Assembly: GCF_002803085.1 (NCBI RefSeq) | Contig: NZ_NNBJ01000008.1 | Location: 119,603-183,602, forward strand | Origin: Streptomyces sp. CB01201 | Lineage (GTDB): Bacteria > Actinomycetota > Actinomycetes > Streptomycetales > Streptomycetaceae | Length of the DNA: 64,000 nt | Direction of reading: 5' to 3' | Part shown: piece by piece, positions 16,838-25,161 of the stretch | Layout of the letters: each line of letters opens with the position of its first letter | How positions within the stretch are numbered: the first letter of the stretch is position 1 | Made by a program: the position numbers and the translations under genes | The notes under the pieces: generated by a model | Told to the model about the DNA's origin: nothing | Databases searched by the model: none | Seen by the model: only the letters and a program-made list of their open reading frames with translations

Positions 16838-17796
16838 CGAGCGGCCGGCACGGACCGGCCTTTGGCAGCGAGGCGGCTGCGCAGTGCGGCCACCACGGCA
16901 GGGGTCACATCCGTCATCTGCTCGCGCCACCCCACGTTGGCGTTGACCTCACAGATGGTGAAACCGCCGTCCGGTGTGAAGAGCAGGTCGACGCCCGCGA
17001 CACCGAGCCCCAGCACTTCGGCGGCCCGTACCGCGAGCGCCTCGCCCTCCGGATACGATCCGGTGCACAAGGTCGCCGTCCCGCCCATCGCCAGGTTGGA
17101 GCGGAAGTCCCCATGCGGGGAGGTACGCACCTGCGAGGCGACCGGACGTCCGTCGACCACCACCACACGCAGGTCCCGCCCGTGGGAGTGGGCGACGTAC
17201 TCCTGGAAGAGATACGGGGCGTCCTGGCCGAGGCTCCCGTGGATGCCCTGGAGCATGACCGCGTCCGGCGCGAGGAACACCTGCTCGCCGCGGTGCCCCC
17301 GCACCGCCTTCACCACGCACGGCTGCGGCACCCCGGCACCGATCGCCTCCCCCAGCGGCGCGTTCGCGTAGGAGAGCGTGTCGGGCACGGGAAGCCCCGC
17401 GACGGCGAGCTGCTGAAGGTGCCAGAACTTGTTCAGACATGCCAGCACCGCGTCGACCGGGTTCAGCAATGCCGTTCCCATGGCCTCCAAGTGCCGCAGC
17501 AACGTGATCTCCCGGTCCGTGCTCGCCACGGGAGTCCACACCCTGCCGTACGCGGTGGCCGGCGCGGCCACCTCGCACCCGTGCAGGTCGTGCAGGGTCA
17601 ATCGGCCGCCCCGCACGCCCAGGAGGAGTTCGTCGGTGCCCACCACCGCGCAGCGCTCTCCGAACTCCGCCGCGAAGGAGTCGATGAGACGGCCCGTCAG
17701 CTTTCGTCTGCGCAACCCTGCGCCGAGTACCAACCAGACGTCCGCGGAGAGACTCCCGAAGCACTCACGCTCTCCCCCGTCCTCTGACACAGACAC
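16834..17796 (-). CDS. ATP-grasp ligase, RimK-like
   Basis: About 320-residue ATP-grasp enzyme joining a carboxylate to an amine or thiol via acyl phosphate. The pre-ATP-grasp region contains NPVDAVLACLNKFWHLQQLA; the ATP-grasp core has PCVVKAVRGHRGEQVF and YLFQEYV, and Mg-binding residues in GFTICEVNANVGW. RimK-type ligases add amino acids to proteins, peptides or small molecules. GTG at 17796 (alternative 17790) has GGGGA upstream; the longer frame to 18186 overlaps the thioesterase and lacks protein-like sequence. It overlaps the MFS exporter by 4 nt, like dipeptide-antibiotic ligase/exporter pairs. That role is inference. Confidence 0.82.
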   Translation of the reverse strand: MSVSEDGGERECFGSLSADVWLVLGAGLRRRKLTGRLIDSFAAEFGERCAVVGTDELLLGVRGGRLTLHDLHGCEVAAPATAYGRVWTPVASTDREITLLRHLEAMGTALLNPVDAVLACLNKFWHLQQLAVAGLPVPDTLSYANAPLGEAIGAGVPQPCVVKAVRGHRGEQVFLAPDAVMLQGIHGSLGQDAPYLFQEYVAHSHGRDLRVVVVDGRPVASQVRTSPHGDFRSNLAMGGTATLCTGSYPEGEALAVRAAEVLGLGVAGVDLLFTPDGGFTICEVNANVGWREQMTDVTPAVVAALRSRLAAKGRSVPAAR

Positions 17797-17968
17797 GCGT
17801 TTTCCCCTCGGTCGCCGGCCCACGGACTCGCGCCCGAGCCCCCACGACCTCTCCCCACTTGACCCTCGACGGCAGGGCCCCATCGGCACCCCACCACTCG
17901 ATCGGCCCCCGTCGGCCACCCGACCGCCCCATCCCTCGCGGAGCCGTACGCGGTCCACCCACCGGCTG

Positions 17969-18418
17969 TCACGGACGTGCCGACGGCCGGGGGCGCTGGA
18001 GTCCGAACACCGCCGTGTCCGAAGCGAGGGCGAGGAAGACATCACGCGGATCGGGAACCAGTTTGCGCTCGGCGAGATCGAGGATCCCGCAGACAGCGGT
18101 GACCTCGGCCGCCAGAGTCCCGTCGTCGACGCGCCGGATGGTCTGCTCGATACGGAACGACTTGCCCTCGCCCCAAGCGAACGCACAGCTCACATCCACC
18201 TCGTCACCGGCACGCAGCTCGCGTCGATAGCGGATGGTGGTCTCCATGGTGACCGGGCCGACCCCCTTGGCCAGCAGATCGCTCTGCCGGATTCCGCCGT
18301 GCTCCAGAGCACACCAGCGCCCGTGCTCCGCGTACTGGAGGTACACGCTCTGGTTCAGATGACCCTGCGCGTCCGTCTCGTACCCGCGCACGACGATGCG
18401 TACGGTGAACGGCTCCAT
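17969..18418 (-). CDS. Hotdog-fold acyl-CoA thioesterase
   Basis: 149-residue 4HBT-type thioesterase that would hydrolyse acyl thioesters. VRGYETDAQGHLNQSVYLQYAEHGR contains the usual Asp-x-x-Gly-His-x-Asn/Tyr catalytic neighbourhood of the hotdog fold; TIRYRRELRAGDEVDVSC follows as the central strand. ATG at 18418 is preceded by GGGGAG, so the longer frame is not used. It sits 172 bp upstream of the ATP-grasp gene on the same strand and may share its transcript. Substrate unknown. Confidence 0.85.
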   Translation of the reverse strand: MEPFTVRIVVRGYETDAQGHLNQSVYLQYAEHGRWCALEHGGIRQSDLLAKGVGPVTMETTIRYRRELRAGDEVDVSCAFAWGEGKSFRIEQTIRRVDDGTLAAEVTAVCGILDLAERKLVPDPRDVFLALASDTAVFGLQRPRPSARP

Positions 18419-18739
18419 GCTGATCACTCCCCTGCCACAACCGCTTCGGTCGGCCCGACGGCCCGTCCCGTACTCCACCATGAGGGGACCATGAAGGGGC
18501 AGCGTTGTTCAGCGGTGAACCGCCCCTGTCGATCAGGGGAACGCGGGGACGGACGCGGGCTCCCCGAGGCCCAACCGGGTGTCCGGAAAGGGGAATTGGC
18601 GCTCTCCGGGACGAACCCGGCAAGAAGAGAAAACAGGGGACCGAGTCAGCCACCGAGCACCGAGCACCGAGCACCGAGCACCGAGCACCGACCACCAGGA
18701 TGCCGCGACGTGGCCCTCGACCCACCGGGCCGGAAGCCG
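18419..18739. other. Intergenic region with heptanucleotide repeat
   Basis: 321 bp between the hemerythrin stop and the thioesterase start, containing the CACCGAG array listed separately. No gene is supported. Confidence 0.5.
18651..18692. repeat. Heptanucleotide tandem repeat (CACCGAG)x5 plus one variant
   Basis: Five perfect CACCGAG units run from 18651 to 18685, followed by CACCGAC. It lies in the 3' region of the leftward hemerythrin gene and about 230 bp upstream of the thioesterase. A 7-bp unit outside a gene is likely slippage-prone and could vary between strains. Confidence 0.85.
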
Positions 18740-19219
18740 CTACGCGGCTACCGCGTCCCAGGCGTCCTGTGCGGTGCGGCGGGGTGGCCGCCTCGGGGCT
18801 CGTTCGACGAGCCGGGCCATCCAGGCGCCGATCTCCTGGAGCTCCCTGCGCCCGACGGTGGCGCGAACGTGCGGGAACCACATCTGTTCCTCGGAATCCA
18901 TGTGGCGCTCGACGATGCTCATCAGGAAGCGGGCCTTGATGGCATAGGCGATGCCATCGGCCGGCATCTCCTGAAGCTCGCCGGCCAGCACCTCGGCGAT
19001 GTGGTGCTCCTCGCGGAACTCCATGATCGTCAGCTCGGTCTCCGGAGCCAGGGCGGATACCCGCGGGTACATACCCTCCCGCTCGATGTAGGTGTACACG
19101 GTCAGTGCGCGCAGAAACTGATCGACCACACCGGGATTCCGATCGGCGCCGTAGGCCCGGATCAGGCGCCTCAGCTCCTTGTGGCCTTCCCTGAGCATCA
19201 CGATCGCGTCGGTGGACAT
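18740..19219 (-). CDS. Hemerythrin-domain protein
   Basis: 159-residue four-helix hemerythrin/HHE protein expected to bind a di-iron centre and sense or carry O2, NO or peroxide. Metal ligands are visible as H in LREGHKELRR, HH in FREEHHIAEVL, and HMDSEEQMWFPHV. ATG at 19219 is preceded by AAGGAG; the frame extends upstream without support. A 20-bp perfect duplication lies about 155 bp upstream of the start. Streptomycetes carry many such proteins in stress regions; partner unknown. Confidence 0.87.
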   Translation of the reverse strand: MSTDAIVMLREGHKELRRLIRAYGADRNPGVVDQFLRALTVYTYIEREGMYPRVSALAPETELTIMEFREEHHIAEVLAGELQEMPADGIAYAIKARFLMSIVERHMDSEEQMWFPHVRATVGRRELQEIGAWMARLVERAPRRPPRRTAQDAWDAVAA

Positions 19220-19374
19220 GGCGGCTCCTTGTGGCACAGGATTCACTTCCGTGACATACCCGGCAGGCCCGGCGATCATGCGCCCCGCTACAGACCGTGG
19301 TTTTCCGTTGCCCATGGCCTACGGAACGTGATCGCGGAGCCGGGCCGACGGGTGCGCAACGGGACGCCACCGTT

Positions 19375-19414
19375 GCTGACGGCCCAGTTAAGAGGCTGAC
19401 GGCCCAGTTAAGAG
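19375..19414. repeat. Perfect 20-bp tandem duplication
   Basis: GCTGACGGCCCAGTTAAGAG occurs at 19375-19394 and again at 19395-19414 with no mismatch. The region is between the hydrolase stop (19445) and the hemerythrin start (19219), both leftward. It might duplicate a regulator site for hemerythrin, or be a recent replication error. Confidence 0.8.
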
Positions 19415-19444
19415 ACTGGCCGCGTATACATCTGCGCGGCCCCG

Positions 19445-20134
19445 TCACCAGACGGGGTCGGTCGGCCCCAACCGGGCTGCTGCGGCGAGCAGTTCCCGTA
19501 TCAGCTCGACGACGAGCCGAGGCCGTCCCACGAACGGTGAGTGGCCCGTCGGCCACTCACGCACGTCGGAACAGCGCGCGGCCATCTTCCGCTGCAAGCC
19601 GGGGTCGATGGCCATGTCCCGCGCACACACGACGTAGGTGGACGGGGTGCTCTTCCAGCCGTGATGCTCGGGCACGCCTCTCCCGCACCCGGCCGCCTGC
19701 ACCCGCAGCAACCCGACCGCCCAGGCCGCGAGAGGCCCGGGGCAGTCGTCGTACAGGGCGTCGGCGGCCCGGTCGGGGTGGAGGCTGGTCGAGCCGTCGG
19801 GCTCAGCGAGGATCGCCTCCCCGAGCTGTCGGGACGCCCCGCCCATACCGGCCGCGCTCTCCCCGGCGTCCAGGACGAAGGCCGCCAGATAGACCAGCCG
19901 TGCCGCTCCCCTGACCCCCGTGATCACCGATCCGCCGTAGGAGTGCCCGAGCACGATCGGAGGCTCCGACAGCGAGTCGATGGCCGCCTGGACAGCGTGG
20001 GTGTCGGCGGACAGCGAACCTCTGTGCAGCTCGGGAACGAGGACTGCGACTCCCTCAGTCCGCAGGTGCTCCGCCACCGGGGCGAAGTGTTCGGGACGGT
20101 GATACAGACCATGGACGAGCACGACTGCCGCCAA
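19445..20134 (-). CDS. Alpha/beta hydrolase
   Basis: About 229-residue hydrolase. VVLVHGLYHRPEHFAP is the oxyanion region, GHSYGG the nucleophile elbow, and GHSPFVGRP near the end gives the catalytic His. This pattern fits the salicylate-esterase/hydroxynitrile-lyase-like alpha/beta hydrolases common in Streptomyces. TTG at 20134 is preferred because AGGAGG lies 7 nt upstream; GTG at 20158 is the alternative. A 12-bp tandem repeat abuts the leader. Confidence 0.82.
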   Translation of the reverse strand: MAAVVLVHGLYHRPEHFAPVAEHLRTEGVAVLVPELHRGSLSADTHAVQAAIDSLSEPPIVLGHSYGGSVITGVRGAARLVYLAAFVLDAGESAAGMGGASRQLGEAILAEPDGSTSLHPDRAADALYDDCPGPLAAWAVGLLRVQAAGCGRGVPEHHGWKSTPSTYVVCARDMAIDPGLQRKMAARCSDVREWPTGHSPFVGRPRLVVELIRELLAAAARLGPTDPVW

Positions 20135-20159
20135 AACTCCCCCTCCTGAGATCGCCACC

Positions 20160-20231
20160 GGGTCGCCATCTGGGTCGCCATCTGGGTCGCCATCCGGGTC
20201 GCCATCCGGGTCGCCATCTGGATCGCCATCG
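20160..20231. repeat. Six 12-bp tandem repeats upstream of the hydrolase
   Basis: Six copies of GGGTCGCCATCT-like units, the last two-base position varying between T and C and the final unit changed to GGATCGCCATCG. Reading leftward each unit has an ATG, so the array encodes repeated Met-Ala-Thr-Gln/Arg in a frame that does not continue into the hydrolase. It starts about 25 bp upstream of the predicted hydrolase start. Confidence 0.85.
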
Positions 20232-20315
20232 AACCGTTGATCCTAGTCACAGGACGTGAGTTTGCGGCGCGGAGTGCCCCCCGTTCGCCAGGGCCGGACG
20301 CGGGCGATCACTGCG

Positions 20316-21992
20316 TCAGTCTCCGCGGGGCCGCCATTCCGCGGCTTGGCGGGCTGCGACATGGGCGCCCCAGCCCCAGGCAAGGAGCCCCATCACCGAG
20401 ACGGCCAGGACGCAGAGGAGGAGGAACGACCCGGAGATGTACGAGGCACCGTCGGCCGTCTTCGGGTACGCCAACCACGTGCCGACCACGCATCCGACGA
20501 CACCGGCCAGGACGAACGGGACGAGGAGGCTCCAGGCGGCGGTACTCCAGTGGATGCGGCGGTTGCCCGACAGGACGCTGATGGGGGCGAGTGCGCGCCC
20601 GTTGCGCAGGAATTCGGCGGTCCCGCTGATCACCGAGACTCCCGCCAGGACGAGGATGCCGACGAAGCCGAAGCAGGTGATCCAGAGCCCTTGGCCGCGC
20701 TTGATCTGACCTGTCGTCAGCCATTCGCCTCCGGCTGTGTCAATGGCGAGTCCCCGCGGTAGCACCCGGTAGGCCAGCTGTTTCAGCGCGGGCACGGAGA
20801 GTTCGCGTCCGTCCACGGAGACCAGAACGGTGAGCGGCACTTCTCCTGGTGTCGATGCGGCCGCATCGGCGGGCTCAGCCGACTCCCGCGCGGTCACCGA
20901 GTCGGCGCCGGAAGCGCTCCACTCGACGATCTCGCGCGCCCGTTGGTCCTTGAGCTCTCCACCGACACGAACAGGCTGGTCACGACAGGGCAGTTGGAGC
21001 GCCGTGAGGCCCCGGCAGGTGCCTTCCAACGTGACGGCGAACCTCTCCGGGGCATTGATCATCCGCACCGCCTCGACCGTCGGTGGCAGCTCTCGCACGA
21101 AGGCCGCCATCTGCCGGGGTGTGGTGGTCGTACGCGGCCGCACGACGAGGGCGCTGCTGCCGATGCGCTCGACCGTGGCCTGCGCGGCCCTTGCCTCCGC
21201 TCCGAACAGGCCCTGCCAGGCGACGATTTGGACGAGCAGGCCGAGCGCGATCACCAGGCCGGCCGTCATGCGCGCCAAGGGGCCCGGGTGGGTGGCCATG
21301 CGCTGTCCGGCCACCAGGAGACCGGGGCGGCCGAATCGGCGTCCTGCCCGGCTCATGCGCCGCCCGAGCAGAGCACCGAGTACGGCGATGGCGGCGGGCA
21401 GCGTCGCCAACGTACCTGCCGCACCGGCCCAGTTGGTGAGGACGTTGCCTGGTGTTCCCGCGGCCCACAGGCGAGGACCGAGCACGGCGATCAGCAGGAG
21501 CACCGGGCACAGGGCAGCCCAGCGCATGGGTGGCCGGCGTGCCCCCGTCGGCCGATTGCTTCCGGCCGTGGGGGTGAACCGCGCGGCGACGACGCAAGTT
21601 GCGACGACCACCATCGCGGCCGTGACCACCGCGAGCGCCAGCTCCCGTCCATGGGCGCGGACGTCCTGTGCGGACACGACGAATCCGGTGACGGGCAGCC
21701 GGACATCGCAGGCCCAGAACGCACCCACTACCCCGGTCGCGATCACCGCGCCGGCCAGGACCGGCATCCCGGCTTCGCCCAGCACGATCAGAGCGCGTGC
21801 GCGTGACGTGCCGCCCAGGGCGTCCACCAGCGCGGTACGACGGTCCCGGTTGCGGGAACCGGTCCGGGCGGCCACGGCCAGAAGGACCGCCACGGGCAGG
21901 AGCACCAACAGGCCCGGCATGGTCTGGAAGGCCCATTCGGGCCGGGCGTCGTCCAGCTGCCCCAACCGGACGACCTCCGCGTGCGGAGCCAT
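20316..21992 (-). pseudogene. N-terminally truncated FtsX-type ABC permease
   Basis: 559 codons of a MacB/FtsX-like permease. Hydrophobic helices near LLVLLPVAVLLAVAA, two-repeat FtsX architecture, a large soluble segment (about 265-410) and the final four-helix region are present. Missing are the first transmembrane helix and first extracellular domain. The apparent ATG at 21992 lies inside the ATPase frame directly at the deletion point, with no Shine-Dalgarno site, so it is unlikely to be a true start. The fragment appears to come from an ABC operon by deletion. See the ATPase fragment next to it. Confidence 0.72.
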
Positions 21993-22266
21993 GCCCGAAC
22001 TGGAAGACCATGCCGATGTACCGACTGCGGTGGCGGGCCAGGGTCGAACCGCGCAAGGCCGTCAGCTCGACTCCGGCGACTTCGACTGTTCCGTGATCGG
22101 GACGGATCAGGCCGAGAAGGCAGGAGAGCAACGTACTCTTGCCCGACCCGCTGGGTCCCGTGATCGCGACCGACTCGCCCGCGTCCACCGTGAGACCCAG
22201 CGAGTCGAAGAGCCGCCGCCCACCCACCGTGTGGCTGAGCCCGCCGACACACAGCCACAGGTCCAT
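21993..22266 (-). pseudogene. Truncated ABC transporter ATPase (Walker A to Q-loop only)
   Basis: About 91 codons of a LolD/MacB-type ATPase: ATG at 22266, Walker A GPSGSGKST (37-45), and the Q-loop ending IGMVFQFG at about residue 91. The signature motif, Walker B and H-loop are absent. The sequence passes out of frame straight into permease sequence. The open frame continues as Arg/Gly-rich shadow. Such a stub cannot hydrolyse ATP, so the transporter is inactive. Confidence 0.8.
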
Positions 22267-22636
22267 TCATGTTCCCCCGCAACCCCCATCGCAGGCCTGC
22301 CCCCGGACAGTGCACGGCGGTGTGTGCGCAGCCGGGGAACTGTCGCGCCCTGTCCCGCGCGGCTGCATGGAGGTGATCGTTGCGCGTCGCCCCGCATGCG
22401 GCAAGCCGATGACTGCCTTTGGCCAAAACCGGCTCAGCCGCTCACTTCATGCGGTTCATGCGGTTCATGCGCTTCGTGCCCGACCGTCGGATCCACATGG
22501 TCCGTGATCTCGTCATACCGATGGCCCACGTCCGCGTCCCGGCGGGCCGAACACCTCCGGCAAGCCTGCGCGCGACGGCCGGCGCGTCGGATTTCCGACG
22601 CGCCGGCCGTGACTTCGCCCGTCCAATGACGATTCG
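22267..22636. other. Intergenic region with short ATG-containing repeats
   Basis: 370 bp between the DUF4232 stop and the ABC ATPase stub start. TTCATGCGG-type units occur three times near 22446-22474, and a strong hairpin lies at 22575-22610. No gene is supported. Confidence 0.5.
22575..22610. terminator. 17-bp stem terminator after the DUF4232 gene
   Basis: A perfect 17-bp inverted repeat (22575-22591 and 22594-22610) with a 2-nt TT centre, beginning ACGGCCGGCG. It lies 27 bp beyond the stop of the leftward secreted DUF4232 gene and is strong enough to terminate from either side. Confidence 0.75.
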
Positions 22637-23149
22637 TCAGGATCCCGACTGCACCGGCCCGATGAGGGTGCCGGCGGCGACCTTGAGCGAGCCGCGAGCA
22701 GTGGACTCGCCCGGGATCACGCCTCCGGGCGCCCGGAGGACGAAGGACGTCTCGTCGGCCTGTGCGCCGGCCCTGCCGTTGGGCACCTGGATGTCGAAGT
22801 GGACCGGGTGGCCCGGGCCGAACTTCACCACTTGGTGCTGCGAGCCGTAGTGCCCGGTGGTGACCCGGTTCGGTGAGCCGTGGTGGGAGAAGCGCACCTG
22901 GGTCGGCGATCCGGCCAGCTCACACGATGCGTACCCCCGCGCCGCGGTCAGGGTGACGCGGTAGTGGCGGTGACCGGAGGAGGCCGGGGCCGCCACGATC
23001 TTCGCGCTGTGGTTCGCCGGGCGACATGAGGAGGGAGCTTCCCGGCCGCCCGATCCGGCCTTCGGCGCCGCCTGCGCCACTCCCCCTCCCACCGCGCCCA
23101 CCAGTACGGCGACGACAGCGGTAGCGGCGATCTTCCGGACGATACGCAT
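22637..23149 (-). CDS. Secreted DUF4232-domain protein
   Basis: 170-residue secreted protein. ATG at 23149 has GGAG upstream and opens a signal peptide ending VAQAA. The mature part matches DUF4232 proteins: two Cys (SSCRPANHSA and YASCELAGSP), the HYRVTLTAARG strand, HPVHFDIQVPN, and an immunoglobulin-like pattern. The family is common and secreted or lipidated in Streptomyces; function unknown. A strong terminator follows. Confidence 0.82.
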   Translation of the reverse strand: MRIVRKIAATAVVAVLVGAVGGGVAQAAPKAGSGGREAPSSCRPANHSAKIVAAPASSGHRHYRVTLTAARGYASCELAGSPTQVRFSHHGSPNRVTTGHYGSQHQVVKFGPGHPVHFDIQVPNGRAGAQADETSFVLRAPGGVIPGESTARGSLKVAAGTLIGPVQSGS

Positions 23150-23607
23150 CACGCATACTCCGATCCTGATGGCGGCCCCGCAAGGGTCCCGCCGGAACAT
23201 TGGTCGACTGCATCCCTCCCCCGCAGCCGCCCGCGCCAATGTCATAAATGCGTTACGACTACGCCAAACGCGCGTTCCCCCAGAACAGCGCCCCGCGCCC
23301 GAGAGGCGCGCGCGTGCACCGCACGGCTGCAACTCCGTTGCCGTGCCCAGGCGTTGGTCACGCCGATGCCCGTGTTCGCACGTGCCGGTTCCACTGTCCT
23401 GTGCTCACGATTCGTACGATGGGCAGGCAGTCGATAGGGTGCCTCGTCACGACCGCCCCCGTTCGATCCACGGGCCGGTCAGGGTCCTGCGCCGCTCGTG
23501 GCACCGCCACGAGCGCGCCTGCCGACCCTGCCTGCCCAGGACTTGGGAGACGGGGGCGTCCTCACGGCGGGGCCACACGGCCCCGGCCGACCGGTCAGGA
23601 GGAACGA
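23150..23607. other. Divergent upstream region of DUF4232 and IMP dehydrogenase genes
   Basis: 458 bp. A 10-bp inverted repeat CGCTCGTGGC (23493-23502) / GCCACGAGCG (23506-23515) with a 3-nt loop lies about 95 bp before the dehydrogenase start, suitable for a 5'-UTR hairpin or an operator. No gene is supported on either strand. Confidence 0.5.
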
Positions 23608-25104
23608 GTGGCACGGATCATCGCCGAGGTATCGCGGACGTTCAACGAGTTTCTGCTCCTGCCGAACCAGACCCGCAGGGACTGCTCTCCCGCGACGGTC
23701 GACCTGCGCACCCCACTGGTGCGGCACGTCGTGGGCGAGCGGTCGACGATCGAACTCGGATCCCCCGTCACCTCCGCGATCATGCAGGCTGTCAGTACGC
23801 CACAACTCGCCATCGCCCTCGCACGCAACGGCGGCCTGAGCTTCCTGCACCACAACCAGTCCGTCCAGGATCAGGCCGCCGCCGTGCGTCAAGTGAAGAA
23901 CTTCAAGGCCGGGTTCGTCACCAGCGACACCAATGTCCGCCCCGACGACAGCCTGAGCCACCTGAGCGCAGTCATGCGGCGCACCGGCCACAGCACCGCA
24001 GCGGTCACCCATGACGGCAGCGCCACCGGCCGCCTCCTCGGCCTGGTGACCTCCCGCGACTTCCATCCCCAGCGCCACGATCTGGCGGGGTCGGTGTCCG
24101 CCCGAATGAGGTCTATCGCCGAACTCCCCAGCGCCGAGGCCGACATCACGCTCTCCGATGCCAACGCCCGGTTGTGGGACGAGCGCCTCGACTGCATCCC
24201 CGTGCTGGATGACCAGGGCCACTTGCGGTACTTGGTGTTCCGCTCCGACTACGCCGACAACAAGCGCTTCCCCAACCAGACCGTGGACAGTGCCAAGCGC
24301 CTCCGCGTGGGTGCCGGCATCAACACCCACGACTACCAGGAGCGGGTGCCGGCCCTTCTCGACGCGGGTGCGGACGCGTTGTGCTTCGACTCGTCCGACG
24401 GCTACAGCGACTGGCAGGCAGAGGCGCTGACCTGGGTGAAGAAGCATTACCCGGAAATCCCGGTCGGCGGAGGCAACGTCGTCGACGGGGAAGCGTTCAC
24501 CTTCCTCGCCGAGGCCGGCGCCGATTTCGTCAAGGTCGGTGTCGGCGGCGGTTCCATCTGCATCACCCGCGACCAGAAGGGCATCGGACGCGGCCAGGCC
24601 AGCGCCGTCCTCGACGTCGCCGCGGCCAGGGACGGCTTCCGGGACCGCACCGGCCAGTACGTGCCGATTTGCTCGGACGGCGGTCTGATGCACGACTACC
24701 ACGTTGCTCTGGCGCTGGCGATGGGTGCAGACTTCGTCATGATGGGGCGCTACTTCGCCCGCTTCGACCAGGCGGCCGGTGCGAAGATCCCCACCCAGGA
24801 CGGCTTCGTGAAGGAGTACTGGGGCGAAGGGTCGAACCGGGCCCGCAACTGGCAGCGCTACGGCCAGGGAAGCCAGGGGCTCATCTTCGAGGAGGGTGTG
24901 GACGGGTACGTCCCCTATGCGGGCGACCTCAGCGAGGGGCTCGCCCTGACGATCGCCAAACTCAGGACGACGATGGTCTCCTGCGGCTCCGCCTCCCTGC
25001 GGGAGTTCCAGTCGACGGCCCGGCTGACCCTGGTGTCCGACCAGAGCTTCCAGGAGAGCCACGCCAACGTCATGCTCCGGGACGCACCCGCCGCCATGGG
25101 CTGA
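23608..25104 (+). CDS. guaB: IMP dehydrogenase, CBS-containing
   Basis: 498-residue IMP dehydrogenase converting IMP to XMP with NAD, the committed step to GMP. The GTG at 23608 follows AGGAGG. Landmarks: FLLLPNQT at the N-terminus, a CBS pair (about 100-215), VGAGINTHDYQERVPALLDAGAD, and the catalytic loop GGGSICIT (313-320) with Cys318; the more usual loop is GPGSICTTR. GEGSNRARNW is the flap region. The sequence resembles the type found in Firmicutes and Bacteroidetes more than the housekeeping actinobacterial GuaB, as I recall them. A peptide deformylase gene follows at 58 bp. It may be an extra copy. Confidence 0.9.
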   Translation: MARIIAEVSRTFNEFLLLPNQTRRDCSPATVDLRTPLVRHVVGERSTIELGSPVTSAIMQAVSTPQLAIALARNGGLSFLHHNQSVQDQAAAVRQVKNFKAGFVTSDTNVRPDDSLSHLSAVMRRTGHSTAAVTHDGSATGRLLGLVTSRDFHPQRHDLAGSVSARMRSIAELPSAEADITLSDANARLWDERLDCIPVLDDQGHLRYLVFRSDYADNKRFPNQTVDSAKRLRVGAGINTHDYQERVPALLDAGADALCFDSSDGYSDWQAEALTWVKKHYPEIPVGGGNVVDGEAFTFLAEAGADFVKVGVGGGSICITRDQKGIGRGQASAVLDVAAARDGFRDRTGQYVPICSDGGLMHDYHVALALAMGADFVMMGRYFARFDQAAGAKIPTQDGFVKEYWGEGSNRARNWQRYGQGSQGLIFEEGVDGYVPYAGDLSEGLALTIAKLRTTMVSCGSASLREFQSTARLTLVSDQSFQESHANVMLRDAPAAMG

Positions 25105-25161
25105 GCCGGCCGGGCAACCCACGGCCACCCGAATCATCTGTATCGAAGGGCTGACGCGATC

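Noticed and set aside
15254..17371. A 705-residue plus-strand frame
   Set aside because: Antisense shadow of the MFS exporter and ATP-grasp genes.
20980..22266. A full 428-residue ABC protein
   Set aside because: Only the first 91 residues are ATPase-like; the rest is the permease DNA read in the wrong frame.
23248..23607. A longer N-terminus for the IMP dehydrogenase
   Set aside because: The GTG at 23608 has AGGAGG at a good distance and starts the conserved sequence; upstream residues are not protein-like.
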